This document shows, in pieces, positions 1 through 6,256 of a stretch of 9,430 nucleotides of DNA. The DNA lies in the NCBI GenBank assembly GCA_052387735.1, contig JBQTIW010000318.1, forward strand, positions 1-9,430, given 5' to 3'. The DNA is from RBC101 sp052387735 (GTDB lineage: Bacteria; Gemmatimonadota; Gemmatimonadetes; Gemmatimonadales; Gemmatimonadaceae). The notes under the pieces were generated by a model. It saw nothing but the letters and a program-made list of their open reading frames with translations. It was not told the origin of the DNA and searched no databases. Made by a program: the position numbers and the translations under genes. Numbering within the stretch: position 1 is the first letter of the stretch; each line of letters starts with the position of its first letter.

Positions 1-353
1 GCCCTGGCGCGTGTGACGGCCGCCGCGAGTCCACGCGCCTTGAACGACGCGGTGGGATTCACGCCCTCGTCCTTTATCCAGAGACGCCGTACGCCGATCT
101 CCTCCGCGACCCGGGGCAGCTCGGTGAGGGGGGTGCATCCCTCACCTAACGAAACAGGAACTTCGCCTGCCTCGAGGGGGAGTGCGGGAGCATAGCGCCA
201 CATATCCCATCGGGGGAGGAGATCCTGCCGTCGGGGCGCCGGCCCGGAGTACTCGGCGAGATACGGCTGATGGCACGACGGACAGAGACCAACCGGCGCG
301 TGCTGCGTTTCGCGCGCACCACAACCGGAGCAGACAAGGGACCAGGAGGGCAT
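1..353 (-). CDS. thrC: Threonine synthase, N-terminal 117 residues (3' end beyond window)
   Basis: Threonine synthase is a PLP enzyme that converts O-phosphohomoserine to threonine, the last step of threonine synthesis, in the cytoplasm. Translating 353 down to the window edge gives an open frame starting MPSWSLVCSGCGARE. Cys8, Cys11, Cys24 and Cys27 form the N-terminal zinc ribbon seen in many bacterial threonine synthases. It is followed by MWRYAPALPL (51-60), then SLGEGCTPL (68-76), and then NPTASFKARG (99-108), where Lys105 is the expected PLP-binding lysine. The ATG at 353 was chosen because it lies just before the zinc ribbon; no Shine-Dalgarno sequence precedes it. The frame stays open upstream through the tandem repeat to the uvrC stop, so a GTG start at 464 or 494 cannot be formally excluded but seems unlikely. 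Its only TTA codon (Leu69) lies in a CCTAACG motif. A related zinc-ribbon PLP lyase is the main alternative. Confidence 0.87.
   Translation of the reverse strand, partial: MPSWSLVCSGCGARETQHAPVGLCPSCHQPYLAEYSGPAPRRQDLLPRWDMWRYAPALPLEAGEVPVSLGEGCTPLTELPRVAEEIGVRRLWIKDEGVNPTASFKARGLAAAVTRAR
145..151 (+). repeat. CCTAACG dispersed motif, copy 1 (first base A)
   Basis: This reads ACCTAACG on the plus strand. In thrC it provides the TTA codon of Leu69 in SLGE. Confidence 0.6.
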
Positions 354-380
354 GAGGCGAACGGGGCGGACGGGCGGGCG

Positions 381-460
381 AACGGGCGAACGGGCGAACG
401 GGCGAACGGGCGAACGGGCGAACGGGCGAACGGGCGAACGGGCGAACGGGCGAACGGGCG
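381..460. repeat. Octanucleotide tandem repeat, 10 perfect copies of AACGGGCG
   Basis: Ten uninterrupted copies of the 8-base unit AACGGGCG fill these 80 bases. Degenerate copies containing CGGGCG extend to about 359. The array lies in the intergenic region between the uvrC stop and the thrC ATG, ending 27 bases before that ATG. The unit contains no stop on either strand, so all six frames are open through it (period of 8 codons; Arg-Pro-Phe-Ala-Arg-Ser-Pro-Val on the minus strand). Since 8 is not a multiple of 3, each gain or loss of a unit would change both the reading frame and the spacing to thrC. Perfect identity among copies suggests recent expansion by slipped-strand mispairing. No effect on thrC can be shown from sequence. 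Confidence 0.97.
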
Positions 461-473
461 GCACCCGAGGATA

Positions 474-501
474 GCAGGTTGGCGCGAAGGCCACAACCTG
501 C
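474..501 (-). terminator. Stem-loop just after uvrC, possible 3' end or weak terminator
   Basis: A perfect 8-base inverted repeat (GCAGGTTG at 474-481, CAACCTGC at 494-501) encloses 12 bases, within which two more G-C pairs can form. It begins five bases after the uvrC stop codon in the direction of transcription. No T-run follows the stem on the transcribed strand (the next bases read TATCCTCGGG), so it is not a textbook intrinsic terminator. It may stabilise the 3' end of the uvrC message or separate uvrC from thrC. Confidence 0.4.
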
Positions 502-504
502 GCT

Positions 505-512
505 CGTTAGGC
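505..512 (-). repeat. GCCTAACG dispersed motif, copy 2
   Basis: Exact octamer on the minus strand. Its TAA is the uvrC stop codon (507-509), read as Ala-stop. Confidence 0.7.
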
Positions 513-2429
513 GCTCGACGGATCGTCCACCGGCATCGTCGAGGTGTCGGCCGGGTCGACTCGGACAGGCGCCGCTTCGATGGTGGGCGAGGGCGAGAGG
601 GCGGCCAGCGGCTCTGGTACCTCGACGCCGAGCGCGCGCAGAACCTTCAACGCGGTGGTCCTGGAGAAGCCCGGCAGTGCCGCGATATCCTCCACCGTTG
701 CGTCCTTGACACCTTGCAGGGAGCCGAACCGGTGCAGTAGCGAGCGGCGCTTCGTCGGCCCGACACCCGGAATCTGAAGCAACTCCGAAGTCAGCGTCCG
801 CATCGCCCGCCGCGCGCGATTGTATGTGATGGCAAACCGATGCGCCTCATCCCGCGCCTGCTGCAGCGTGCGCAGTGCCGGCGATCGCCGCGACAAACGC
901 ACCGACTCGCTCCGGCCCACGATGAAGACTTCTTCCTCGCGCTTGGCGAGACTGATCAACGGCAGCTCGTGCAGACCGTGCTCTGCAAGCACCCCCGCGG
1001 CGGCGTTGAGTTGCCCCTTGCCGCCATCGATGACCACCAGGTCCGGCAGTGGCTTCTTTTCGTCGATGCGGCGCCGGAAGAACCGCCCCACCACTTCGCG
1101 CATCGATGCGAAGTCGTCGGTACCCTCCACGGTCTGGACCTTGAACTTCCGGTATTCCGCTCGCCGGGGACGCCCGTTCTCGAACCAGACACACGCGCCA
1201 ACGGTGTCCGTTCCCTGGGCCGTGGAGATGTCGAAGCAAACCATGGAACGGGGGAGTCGTTGCAGCCCGAGCTCGCGTTGCAGCTCGTAAACGGGGCTCG
1301 AGGCCCGTTCCTCTGCCTCGAAAGAGGCGAGCTTGAACTCCTCCAGGAGGTGACGCGCGTTCTGCTGAGCAAGGTCGACCAGCTCGCGCTTCGGGCCCCG
1401 CTGCGGCACCAGAATCCGGACGCTGCCTAACGACTCGGCGAGGGCGTCGCGATCCTCGAAGTCGAACGGGACCAGCAGCTCGCTCGATCGTTCCTGTGAC
1501 TGGCGGTACGCGCCGTTGAGGTAGGCCGCCAGCACCGTGCCATCATCCTCACCTTCGATGTTCTCGAGGAAGCGCTGATCGCGGGCCAGGAGTTTACCTC
1601 CGCGAATGCGCATCACCACGACGCTCGCGTCCTCCCCATCTCGCGCATAGCCGACCACGTCGCGGTCACCACCCTCCACCTGCACCACAACGGTCGGCTC
1701 TTCCATTCGTTCGAGATGCCGCAACGCGTCCCGCAACTCGGCGGCACGCTCGAAGTTGAGCTGCTCCGACGCCTCGATCATGCGTTGGCGCACGCGTTGC
1801 GTGACCTCGTCAGCGCGCCCGTCGAGGAAGAGGACCACTTCGTCGATCATCGCGCGATACTCGGCCTCGGCCTGCAGGAGGACGCAGGGCGCCTTGCACT
1901 TCCCGATGTGATAGTCCAGGCACGGCCGCTCCGGCGCGTCACCTGGCAAGTCGTAGTTGCACGAGCGGACGGTGAAGATCCGCTTCACCACGTTGAGGGC
2001 GCGCCTCATCGCGCCGACATCGGTGTACGGCCCGAAATATCGCGAGCCATCGTCGATCAGTCGCCGCGTGACGATCACGCGCGGAAACGGTTCGCCGAGC
2101 GTCACTTTCACGTACGGATACGACTTGTCGTCCCGTAGCGAGATGTTGAAGCGTGGCCGGTACTCCTTGAGGAGGTTCGCCTCGAGGATCAGCGCATGTG
2201 CCTCGGTGGGCACGACGATGCTGTCCAGCTCGGCGATGAGCCGCAGCATCGCCTGCGTCTTGACGCTGCCCACGTGATCCGAACCGAAGTAGCTCCGAAC
2301 GCGCGACCGGAGCCGCTTGGCCTTGCCGACGTACAGCACCGTGCCTTCCCGGTCCTTCCACAGGTACACGCCTGGGGAGTCCGGAAGATGTGGCAGCTTG
2401 GAAGCGACCGGTTCTGGGACGTCGTACAT
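507..2429 (-). CDS. uvrC: Excinuclease ABC subunit C (UvrC)
   Basis: UvrC makes the dual incisions flanking a lesion in nucleotide excision repair, acting on the UvrB-DNA complex. The 640-residue protein has the full domain order. The GIY-YIG nuclease (about 13-95) includes GVYLW (20-24), LYVGK (32-36) and Glu83 in ILEANLL. The cysteine region has Cys157, Cys170, Cys178 and Cys182, matching the [4Fe-4S]-binding cysteines reported in UvrC. The UVR helical hairpin is at about 206-241. The RNase H-like nuclease contains CFDIS (398-402, Asp400), VIDGGKGQ (466-473) and DEAHRFA (527-533). The helix-hairpin-helix region is at about 549-600 (IPGVGPTKRR and LPGFSRTTA). A Pro/Ala/Asp-rich tail of about 35 residues follows and looks disordered. 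No alternative start codon exists between ATG 2429 and the in-frame murJ stop. murJ lies 54 bases upstream. All key residues are present, so it should be functional. Confidence 0.98.
   Translation of the reverse strand: MYDVPEPVASKLPHLPDSPGVYLWKDREGTVLYVGKAKRLRSRVRSYFGSDHVGSVKTQAMLRLIAELDSIVVPTEAHALILEANLLKEYRPRFNISLRDDKSYPYVKVTLGEPFPRVIVTRRLIDDGSRYFGPYTDVGAMRRALNVVKRIFTVRSCNYDLPGDAPERPCLDYHIGKCKAPCVLLQAEAEYRAMIDEVVLFLDGRADEVTQRVRQRMIEASEQLNFERAAELRDALRHLERMEEPTVVVQVEGGDRDVVGYARDGEDASVVVMRIRGGKLLARDQRFLENIEGEDDGTVLAAYLNGAYRQSQERSSELLVPFDFEDRDALAESLGSVRILVPQRGPKRELVDLAQQNARHLLEEFKLASFEAEERASSPVYELQRELGLQRLPRSMVCFDISTAQGTDTVGACVWFENGRPRRAEYRKFKVQTVEGTDDFASMREVVGRFFRRRIDEKKPLPDLVVIDGGKGQLNAAAGVLAEHGLHELPLISLAKREEEVFIVGRSESVRLSRRSPALRTLQQARDEAHRFAITYNRARRAMRTLTSELLQIPGVGPTKRRSLLHRFGSLQGVKDATVEDIAALPGFSRTTALKVLRALGVEVPEPLAALSPSPTIEAAPVRVDPADTSTMPVDDPSSA
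1425..1432 (+). repeat. GCCTAACG dispersed motif, copy 3
   Basis: Exact octamer inside uvrC. It creates the gene's only TTA codon, Leu334 in SLGS. Confidence 0.7.
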
Positions 2430-2483
2430 CTGTGGAAAGCTAGCGTGCGGGGTAAGGGCGGCTCCTCCGCGGCCGCGTGCGCG

Positions 2484-4076
2484 CTATCGCCACCGGTTCC
2501 CCACAACGCCCGCAATCGCCCGTGCTTCGGCGACGCCCAGGCTGAGTGCGACGACCAGGTACGTGGCGCCAAAGAGCGAGATGACCAGCAACATCGCCAC
2601 CAGGGAGGAGACACTCCCCATTGCGCGCTGCGCGCCAAGCGCGACCGCGGCGGCCGCCGTCGTCGAGACAGCGAGCCTCCACCACAATCCGGCGCGCAGT
2701 CGCGTGGTTCCAATCCGTGCTCGCACGCTGTGCCGCAGCAGGGCCCACTCGACCCAGGCCGCGATCGCCGACCCCAACGCCAGGAGCGCGACATTCCATC
2801 GCGGATCAAGGCCGAGCGCCCGGCCGGCCCACAAGGCACCCGTTAGGCCGAGGATGGCGCTGACGATCACGCGCGCGATGGCGAACCGCTGGGGCGTTCG
2901 CGTGTCCTGCAGGGCATAGAGCGTCGTGGCGTAGAGCCGCCCGGTCGTGGCAGCGAGCAGTCCAACTCCCGACGCGGCGAGAGTTCCCCACAGCCATGTT
3001 GTCTCTGTTGCACCAAACCGCCCGCTGCGGAAGACGGCGCCGCCCACCACGTTGCCGAGCGCGATCAGTGCCATGGCGCTTGGCAGCACGAAGAAGACGA
3101 CGCGGTTGAGGGACGCCTCGAGACGCAACCGGAGTCTGGAACGGCCCGCCTCGTCGAGCCCGGCTTCACCGGCCATGGCCGGCAACTGTGCCGCGGCACT
3201 CGACATGCCGAACAGACTGATCGGCAACATGTAGAGCACCTGCGCATTGCTGAGGATCGTCACGGAGCCATCGATCAGGCGCGAGGCGATCCACGTGTCG
3301 AGAAACGCCGATAGCTGGGTCACGCCCCGGCCGATGAAGGCCGGGACGAAATTGCGCAAGACCGTCTGCGCCGATGCGACCCCGCTGCCTAACGAGATGC
3401 GCCACGCCCCCAGCACCGCGTGAACCGCGGGCCACTGCACGAGCACCTGCAGCGCGCTCCCGGTCAGACTCGCCCAGGCGATCAGCACCACCAGCTGCGG
3501 AAGCGGCGTGCCGCTGCCATAGAACAGGAGCGCGCCGATCATCGCCACGTTCCAGATCACGGGCGAGGCGTAGGACAGGAGGAACTTGCCGTGAGAGTTC
3601 AGCACGCCCAGGCACCAGGCGGACAGCACGAGCAATCCGGCGCCGGGAAACAGGATGCGTACCAGGTGTACGGTGAGGTCGCGTTTGGCGCCGACGAAGC
3701 CCGGTGCGACGAGATCCACGAGCCACGGCGCGCCCAGCGCACCAAACAACGAGACGAGCGCAGCACCAAGACCCAGGAGCCCCAGCACGGCCCCGGCCAG
3801 CCGCTGTCGGGCATCGTCGTCGCCTTGCGTCCGCAGCTTCGCGTATACGGGAATGAACGACGCCGACAGCGCCCCCTCTCCAAACAGATTCTGCAGCAGG
3901 TTGGGAATGCGGAAGGCCGCGTTGAACGCGTCGGCCTCCGGCCCTACGCCCAGGAAATGCGAGAAAACCCGTTGCCGGACGAGACCAAAGAGCCGGCTGG
4001 CGAGGATCCCGGCGGCGACCGCAAGCGACGCCCGATCGCCCGTCACCACCGGCGCTTCGCTCTCGGGAGCCGTCAC
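2484..4076 (-). CDS. murJ: Lipid II flippase MurJ (MviN family)
   Basis: MurJ is an inner-membrane MOP-superfamily transporter that moves lipid II from the cytoplasmic to the periplasmic side for peptidoglycan synthesis. The 530-residue protein is close to the usual length. It is hydrophobic throughout, with many predicted membrane helices. The family signature is clear near the N terminus: SRLFGLVR (27-34) followed by FRIPNLLQNLFGEGALS (55-71). Arg28, Arg34 and Arg56 line up with E. coli Arg18, Arg24 and Arg52, which matter for function there. LNSHGKF (159-165) and LPISLFGMS (284-292) are further family features. The start is GTG at 4076, within the sequence GTGA, so it overlaps the bshC stop by 4 bases and is probably translated by coupling. 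uvrC follows 54 bases downstream. The N terminus has a short polar segment (about 15 residues) before the first helix. Confidence 0.96.
   Translation of the reverse strand: MTAPESEAPVVTGDRASLAVAAGILASRLFGLVRQRVFSHFLGVGPEADAFNAAFRIPNLLQNLFGEGALSASFIPVYAKLRTQGDDDARQRLAGAVLGLLGLGAALVSLFGALGAPWLVDLVAPGFVGAKRDLTVHLVRILFPGAGLLVLSAWCLGVLNSHGKFLLSYASPVIWNVAMIGALLFYGSGTPLPQLVVLIAWASLTGSALQVLVQWPAVHAVLGAWRISLGSGVASAQTVLRNFVPAFIGRGVTQLSAFLDTWIASRLIDGSVTILSNAQVLYMLPISLFGMSSAAAQLPAMAGEAGLDEAGRSRLRLRLEASLNRVVFFVLPSAMALIALGNVVGGAVFRSGRFGATETTWLWGTLAASGVGLLAATTGRLYATTLYALQDTRTPQRFAIARVIVSAILGLTGALWAGRALGLDPRWNVALLALGSAIAAWVEWALLRHSVRARIGTTRLRAGLWWRLAVSTTAAAAVALGAQRAMGSVSSLVAMLLVISLFGATYLVVALSLGVAEARAIAGVVGNRWR
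2841..2848 (-). repeat. GCCTAACG dispersed motif, copy 4
   Basis: Exact octamer on the coding strand of murJ, read as Gly-Leu(CTA)-Thr. Confidence 0.7.
3387..3394 (+). repeat. GCCTAACG dispersed motif, copy 5
   Basis: Exact octamer in murJ. It gives the gene's only TTA codon, Leu229 in SLGS, the same peptide context as the uvrC copy. Confidence 0.7.
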
Positions 4077-5659
4077 GGATCCACGGGGAAGTCCTGACCG
4101 CGCACCAGTGCATCGGCGTGCCGATGTGCCGACGCCCGCATCCGCTCGACCAGCGCGTCGCCGTACGTCGCGAGGAATGGAACGAAGGTGAGCGCGCGTT
4201 CCTGACGCTTCCCACCAGGATAGAGTGATCCGCGGGCTGTCCCAATTTCCTTCATCACGTCATGCTCACGCCGCTTCGCGGCCGCGATGACCCGGCGCTC
4301 CAATCGCTGTACGCGCCACATCATTCCGCGCACCGTGCCATCGACGATGCGCGGGTCGATGAGCGCGCCGGAACGCGCCAGCGTTTCCTTGAACGCTTCA
4401 CCGCGCGACTGCGCCGACGCGCGCAACTGGTCGAGCGAGGCCATGACCTCCAGCGGCATCGACGCCACAGCGAGTCGTCGTTCCACCGCGTGCGCCGTCT
4501 CGAGCTCCCGCCAGGCGACGCCAAGGCGTGCGAGCGTTGTTTCCACGTGCGGCTCGAGGATCGTGCACGACCACCGCGGCACCGCCAGCGGTAGCGGACG
4601 GTCGAGCGCCGTCGCGACCGCGCTCACCTGCGCGAAGTATGCCAGCTCGCCCGGACCAGCGACGTACGCGACCGTGGGCAGCACGGCCCGCTCGACCACG
4701 GGTCGCAGGAGCACGTTAGGCGAGAGGCGTTCAGCCGCGGCTCGCGCCGCAACGGCGCGGGCTTCGCTCACGGGCACCCGCACCTTGCGATCCTGGGCGC
4801 GGGCGAACACGAGCGTCAGCCCGTCCACCGCCGAGACCTGTGTCGCGTACCCTTGTTCACGGAGCGCTCGTTCGCGCTCGCCGAGCTCTCGGGCAATGTC
4901 TTCCGATCGCCGCAAGGCGTCTACGAGCACCTCCCGCTCGCGCTCCAGCAACGCCGGATGCGACGCATCGATCACCCCAATGCCTAACGGGTGAAGGATC
5001 CGGCGGAGCAAGCGGAGGTATGCCCCTCCCATCGTTGCTCCACGCCCGTAGGCTTCGCGAACCGCATCGAGGACTTCCACGTTCGCCGCCGAGCCTGCGG
5101 ACCGCAGCAGCTGTTCCAGGGCATGTTCGATCCCGTCGAGCGGCACTTCGGCGACGGGGATACCGTCGGTTGGCGCCTGGTCCTGGGTCAGCAAAACGGC
5201 CCCGCCGTCCAGCGGAACCCATGTCGACGCCGCTTCGGCAAAGTCAGCGTCGTCCGTTGCCGCCCAGAACACCGGCGCGGTCGGGATTCCGGTCTCGGTC
5301 TCGATCGCGTCCGCGAGCTCCAGCGCCGAGAGGGCCTTGCTCAGCGTGTAGATCGGCCCGCCGAACAGACCCGGTTGCTGTCCCGTCGTCACCACGACGC
5401 CCCCCGCACGGGCCACCCGATCGAGCCGAGCCTTGGCCGCACCACTCGCGTCGAAGCACGCGTGCAGTTGGGTGTACCAGCTCGCGTCGGAACCCACCCC
5501 ATCACGGACCTCCTGCGCCCGGTCGCGCCACTCGTCAGGCGATGACGGTCGCCGGGAATACCACTCGGGCAGCCGCCCCGCAATCGCCGCGCGCGCCAAC
5601 GGCGAACCACCCAGCGACTCGGCGATGACCCGGGGAACGCTGTGACTCATTTCCAACAC
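4073..5659 (-). CDS. bshC: Bacillithiol biosynthesis cysteine-adding enzyme BshC
   Basis: BshC is assigned the last step of bacillithiol synthesis: adding cysteine to glucosaminyl-malate to give the thiol used in redox buffering and detoxification. The 528-residue protein carries the family hallmarks TGQQPGLFGGPIYTLSKAL (92-110) and PVFWAATDDADF (129-140) in the nucleotide-binding core. Near the C terminus it has LYPGGKRQER and FLATYGDAL, also typical of BshC, after a charged helical stretch that fits the family's coiled coil. Two starts are possible: GTG at 5659, nine bases after an AGGTGA ribosome-binding-like sequence, or ATG at 5650, three codons later. The spacing favours GTG. The gene ends in TGA overlapping the murJ GTG. 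bshA and bshB would have to lie elsewhere in the genome. Function is inferred from the family; direct enzymology on BshC is limited. Confidence 0.93.
   Translation of the reverse strand: MLEMSHSVPRVIAESLGGSPLARAAIAGRLPEWYSRRPSSPDEWRDRAQEVRDGVGSDASWYTQLHACFDASGAAKARLDRVARAGGVVVTTGQQPGLFGGPIYTLSKALSALELADAIETETGIPTAPVFWAATDDADFAEAASTWVPLDGGAVLLTQDQAPTDGIPVAEVPLDGIEHALEQLLRSAGSAANVEVLDAVREAYGRGATMGGAYLRLLRRILHPLGIGVIDASHPALLEREREVLVDALRRSEDIARELGERERALREQGYATQVSAVDGLTLVFARAQDRKVRVPVSEARAVAARAAAERLSPNVLLRPVVERAVLPTVAYVAGPGELAYFAQVSAVATALDRPLPLAVPRWSCTILEPHVETTLARLGVAWRELETAHAVERRLAVASMPLEVMASLDQLRASAQSRGEAFKETLARSGALIDPRIVDGTVRGMMWRVQRLERRVIAAAKRREHDVMKEIGTARGSLYPGGKRQERALTFVPFLATYGDALVERMRASAHRHADALVRGQDFPVDP
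4714..4721 (-). repeat. GCCTAACG dispersed motif, copy 6
   Basis: Exact octamer on the coding strand of bshC, read as Pro-Asn-Val. Confidence 0.7.
4982..4989 (+). repeat. GCCTAACG dispersed motif, copy 7
   Basis: Exact octamer in bshC. It supplies the gene's only TTA codon, within PLGI. It lies 260 bases from copy 6, the closest pair in the window. Confidence 0.7.
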
Positions 5660-5662
5660 ATC

Positions 5663-5672
5663 GTGACGTCAC
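5663..5672. promoter_or_regulatory. Perfect 10-base palindrome GTGACGTCAC before bshC
   Basis: GTGACGTCAC is its own reverse complement and lies 3-13 bases before the bshC GTG start, overlapping the likely ribosome-binding site. A factor bound here, or local RNA pairing, could affect bshC expression. No known operator is assigned, and a single 10-base palindrome can occur by chance. Confidence 0.25.
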
Positions 5673-5674
5673 CT
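5669..5674 (-). promoter_or_regulatory. Ribosome-binding site AGGTGA for bshC
   Basis: AGGTGA on the minus strand stands nine bases before the GTG at 5659 and 18 bases before the ATG at 5650, so it supports the GTG start. It is the only convincing Shine-Dalgarno match among the starts in this window. Confidence 0.5.
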
Positions 5675-5686
5675 GCTGATTGGCCA

Positions 5687-5715
5687 GTACCGCCCAGCGA
5701 CTGCGGCGTACCGCC
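5687..5715. repeat. Direct repeat GTACCGCC x2, 21-base period, between rlmH and bshC
   Basis: GTACCGCC occurs at 5687-5694 and again at 5708-5715. The second copy touches the rlmH stop codon. The 21-base period equals two helical turns, the usual spacing for a regulator contacting one face of DNA. Two 8-base copies are weak evidence on their own. Confidence 0.3.
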
Positions 5716-6173
5716 TATTTGTGATACGGCTCCCGCCTAACAATGGTCCCGGCCCGGTACAATTGCTCTGCCAGCACCAGCCGGGCAAGCTCGTGCGGCA
5801 GCGTCCACGGGGCAAGCGCCAATCGACGCTCGGCGGCGCCGGCCACCGGCGTGTCCACTCCGAACGCCCCACCAATCACGAAGGCCATGTCCCGTGCTGC
5901 TTCCCGGGCACGCTGCAGGAACTCCGCAAATCCCGGTGAATCGAAGATGTCGCCGCGTGCGTCACACACCACCAGTCTTGCCGATCCGATCCGGTCGAGT
6001 AGTCGGGCGCCTTCGCGAGCACGGACGAAGGTCGGATCCTCCCGGCCGCTCTCTTCGCGGACGTCCATGAATTCGAGGGGCCAGTAGCGAGCGGCGCGTG
6101 TCTCGTAGTCGGCGATCGCCGCGGCGAGGGTCTTGTCGCGCGGGCGTCCAACGGCGATCACGAGGAACTTCAT
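5715..6173 (-). CDS. rlmH: 23S rRNA (pseudouridine-1915-N3)-methyltransferase RlmH
   Basis: RlmH is a small homodimeric SPOUT methyltransferase that uses S-adenosylmethionine to methylate pseudouridine 1915 in helix 69 of 23S rRNA on assembled 70S ribosomes. The 152-residue length fits the family (about 155). It starts MKFLVIAVGRPRD. The SPOUT knot region is evident as VVCDARG (78-84), FVIGGAFGVD (102-111) and then the signature LALAPWTLPHELARLVLAEQ (118-137) and LYRAGTIVRREPYHK at the C terminus. These are the SAM-binding and conserved C-terminal segments. The ATG at 6173 gives a full-length N terminus, although no Shine-Dalgarno sequence is seen. gdhA ends 83 bases upstream, with a strong hairpin between them. 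bshC begins 55 bases downstream. Confidence 0.97.
   Translation of the reverse strand: MKFLVIAVGRPRDKTLAAAIADYETRAARYWPLEFMDVREESGREDPTFVRAREGARLLDRIGSARLVVCDARGDIFDSPGFAEFLQRAREAARDMAFVIGGAFGVDTPVAGAAERRLALAPWTLPHELARLVLAEQLYRAGTIVRREPYHK
5735..5741 (+). repeat. GCCTAAC dispersed motif, copy 8 (last base A)
   Basis: This reads GCCTAACA, inside the C-terminal codons of rlmH (Val-Arg-Arg). Here the TTA is out of frame, unlike most other copies. Confidence 0.55.
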
Positions 6174-6185
6174 CGGAAGCGAAAC

Positions 6186-6215
6186 GGGTGACGGGGCATT
6201 GACGCCCTGCCACCC
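6186..6215 (-). terminator. Hairpin between gdhA and rlmH, possible terminator
   Basis: On the transcribed strand this region folds as GGGTGGC / GTCACCC (seven pairs including one G-U), an A-C mismatch, then GGGC / GCCC around a six-base loop. It lies about 40 bases after the gdhA stop and is followed by GTTTCGCTT, a poor T-rich stretch, before the rlmH ATG 12 bases later. It could be a partial terminator or attenuator separating gdhA from rlmH. The weak T-tract limits confidence. Confidence 0.4.
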
Positions 6216-6256
6216 GCTCGCGCACAGACACGAGTCCCGCGCACCGCGAGCGCCTC

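Noticed and set aside
381..460. Tandem repeat considered as a CRISPR array
   Set aside because: The units abut directly with no spacers, are only 8 bases long, and no cas gene is nearby.
146..740. Open frames on both strands running through the tandem repeat (146-496 minus, 270-740 plus)
   Set aside because: The repeat is stop-free in all frames, so it extends frames by itself. The flanking parts of these frames are shadows of thrC and uvrC.
2469..2476. GCGGCCGC palindrome between murJ and uvrC
   Set aside because: Such 8-base GC palindromes are expected by chance at this GC content, and nothing else in the 54-base gap supports an operator.
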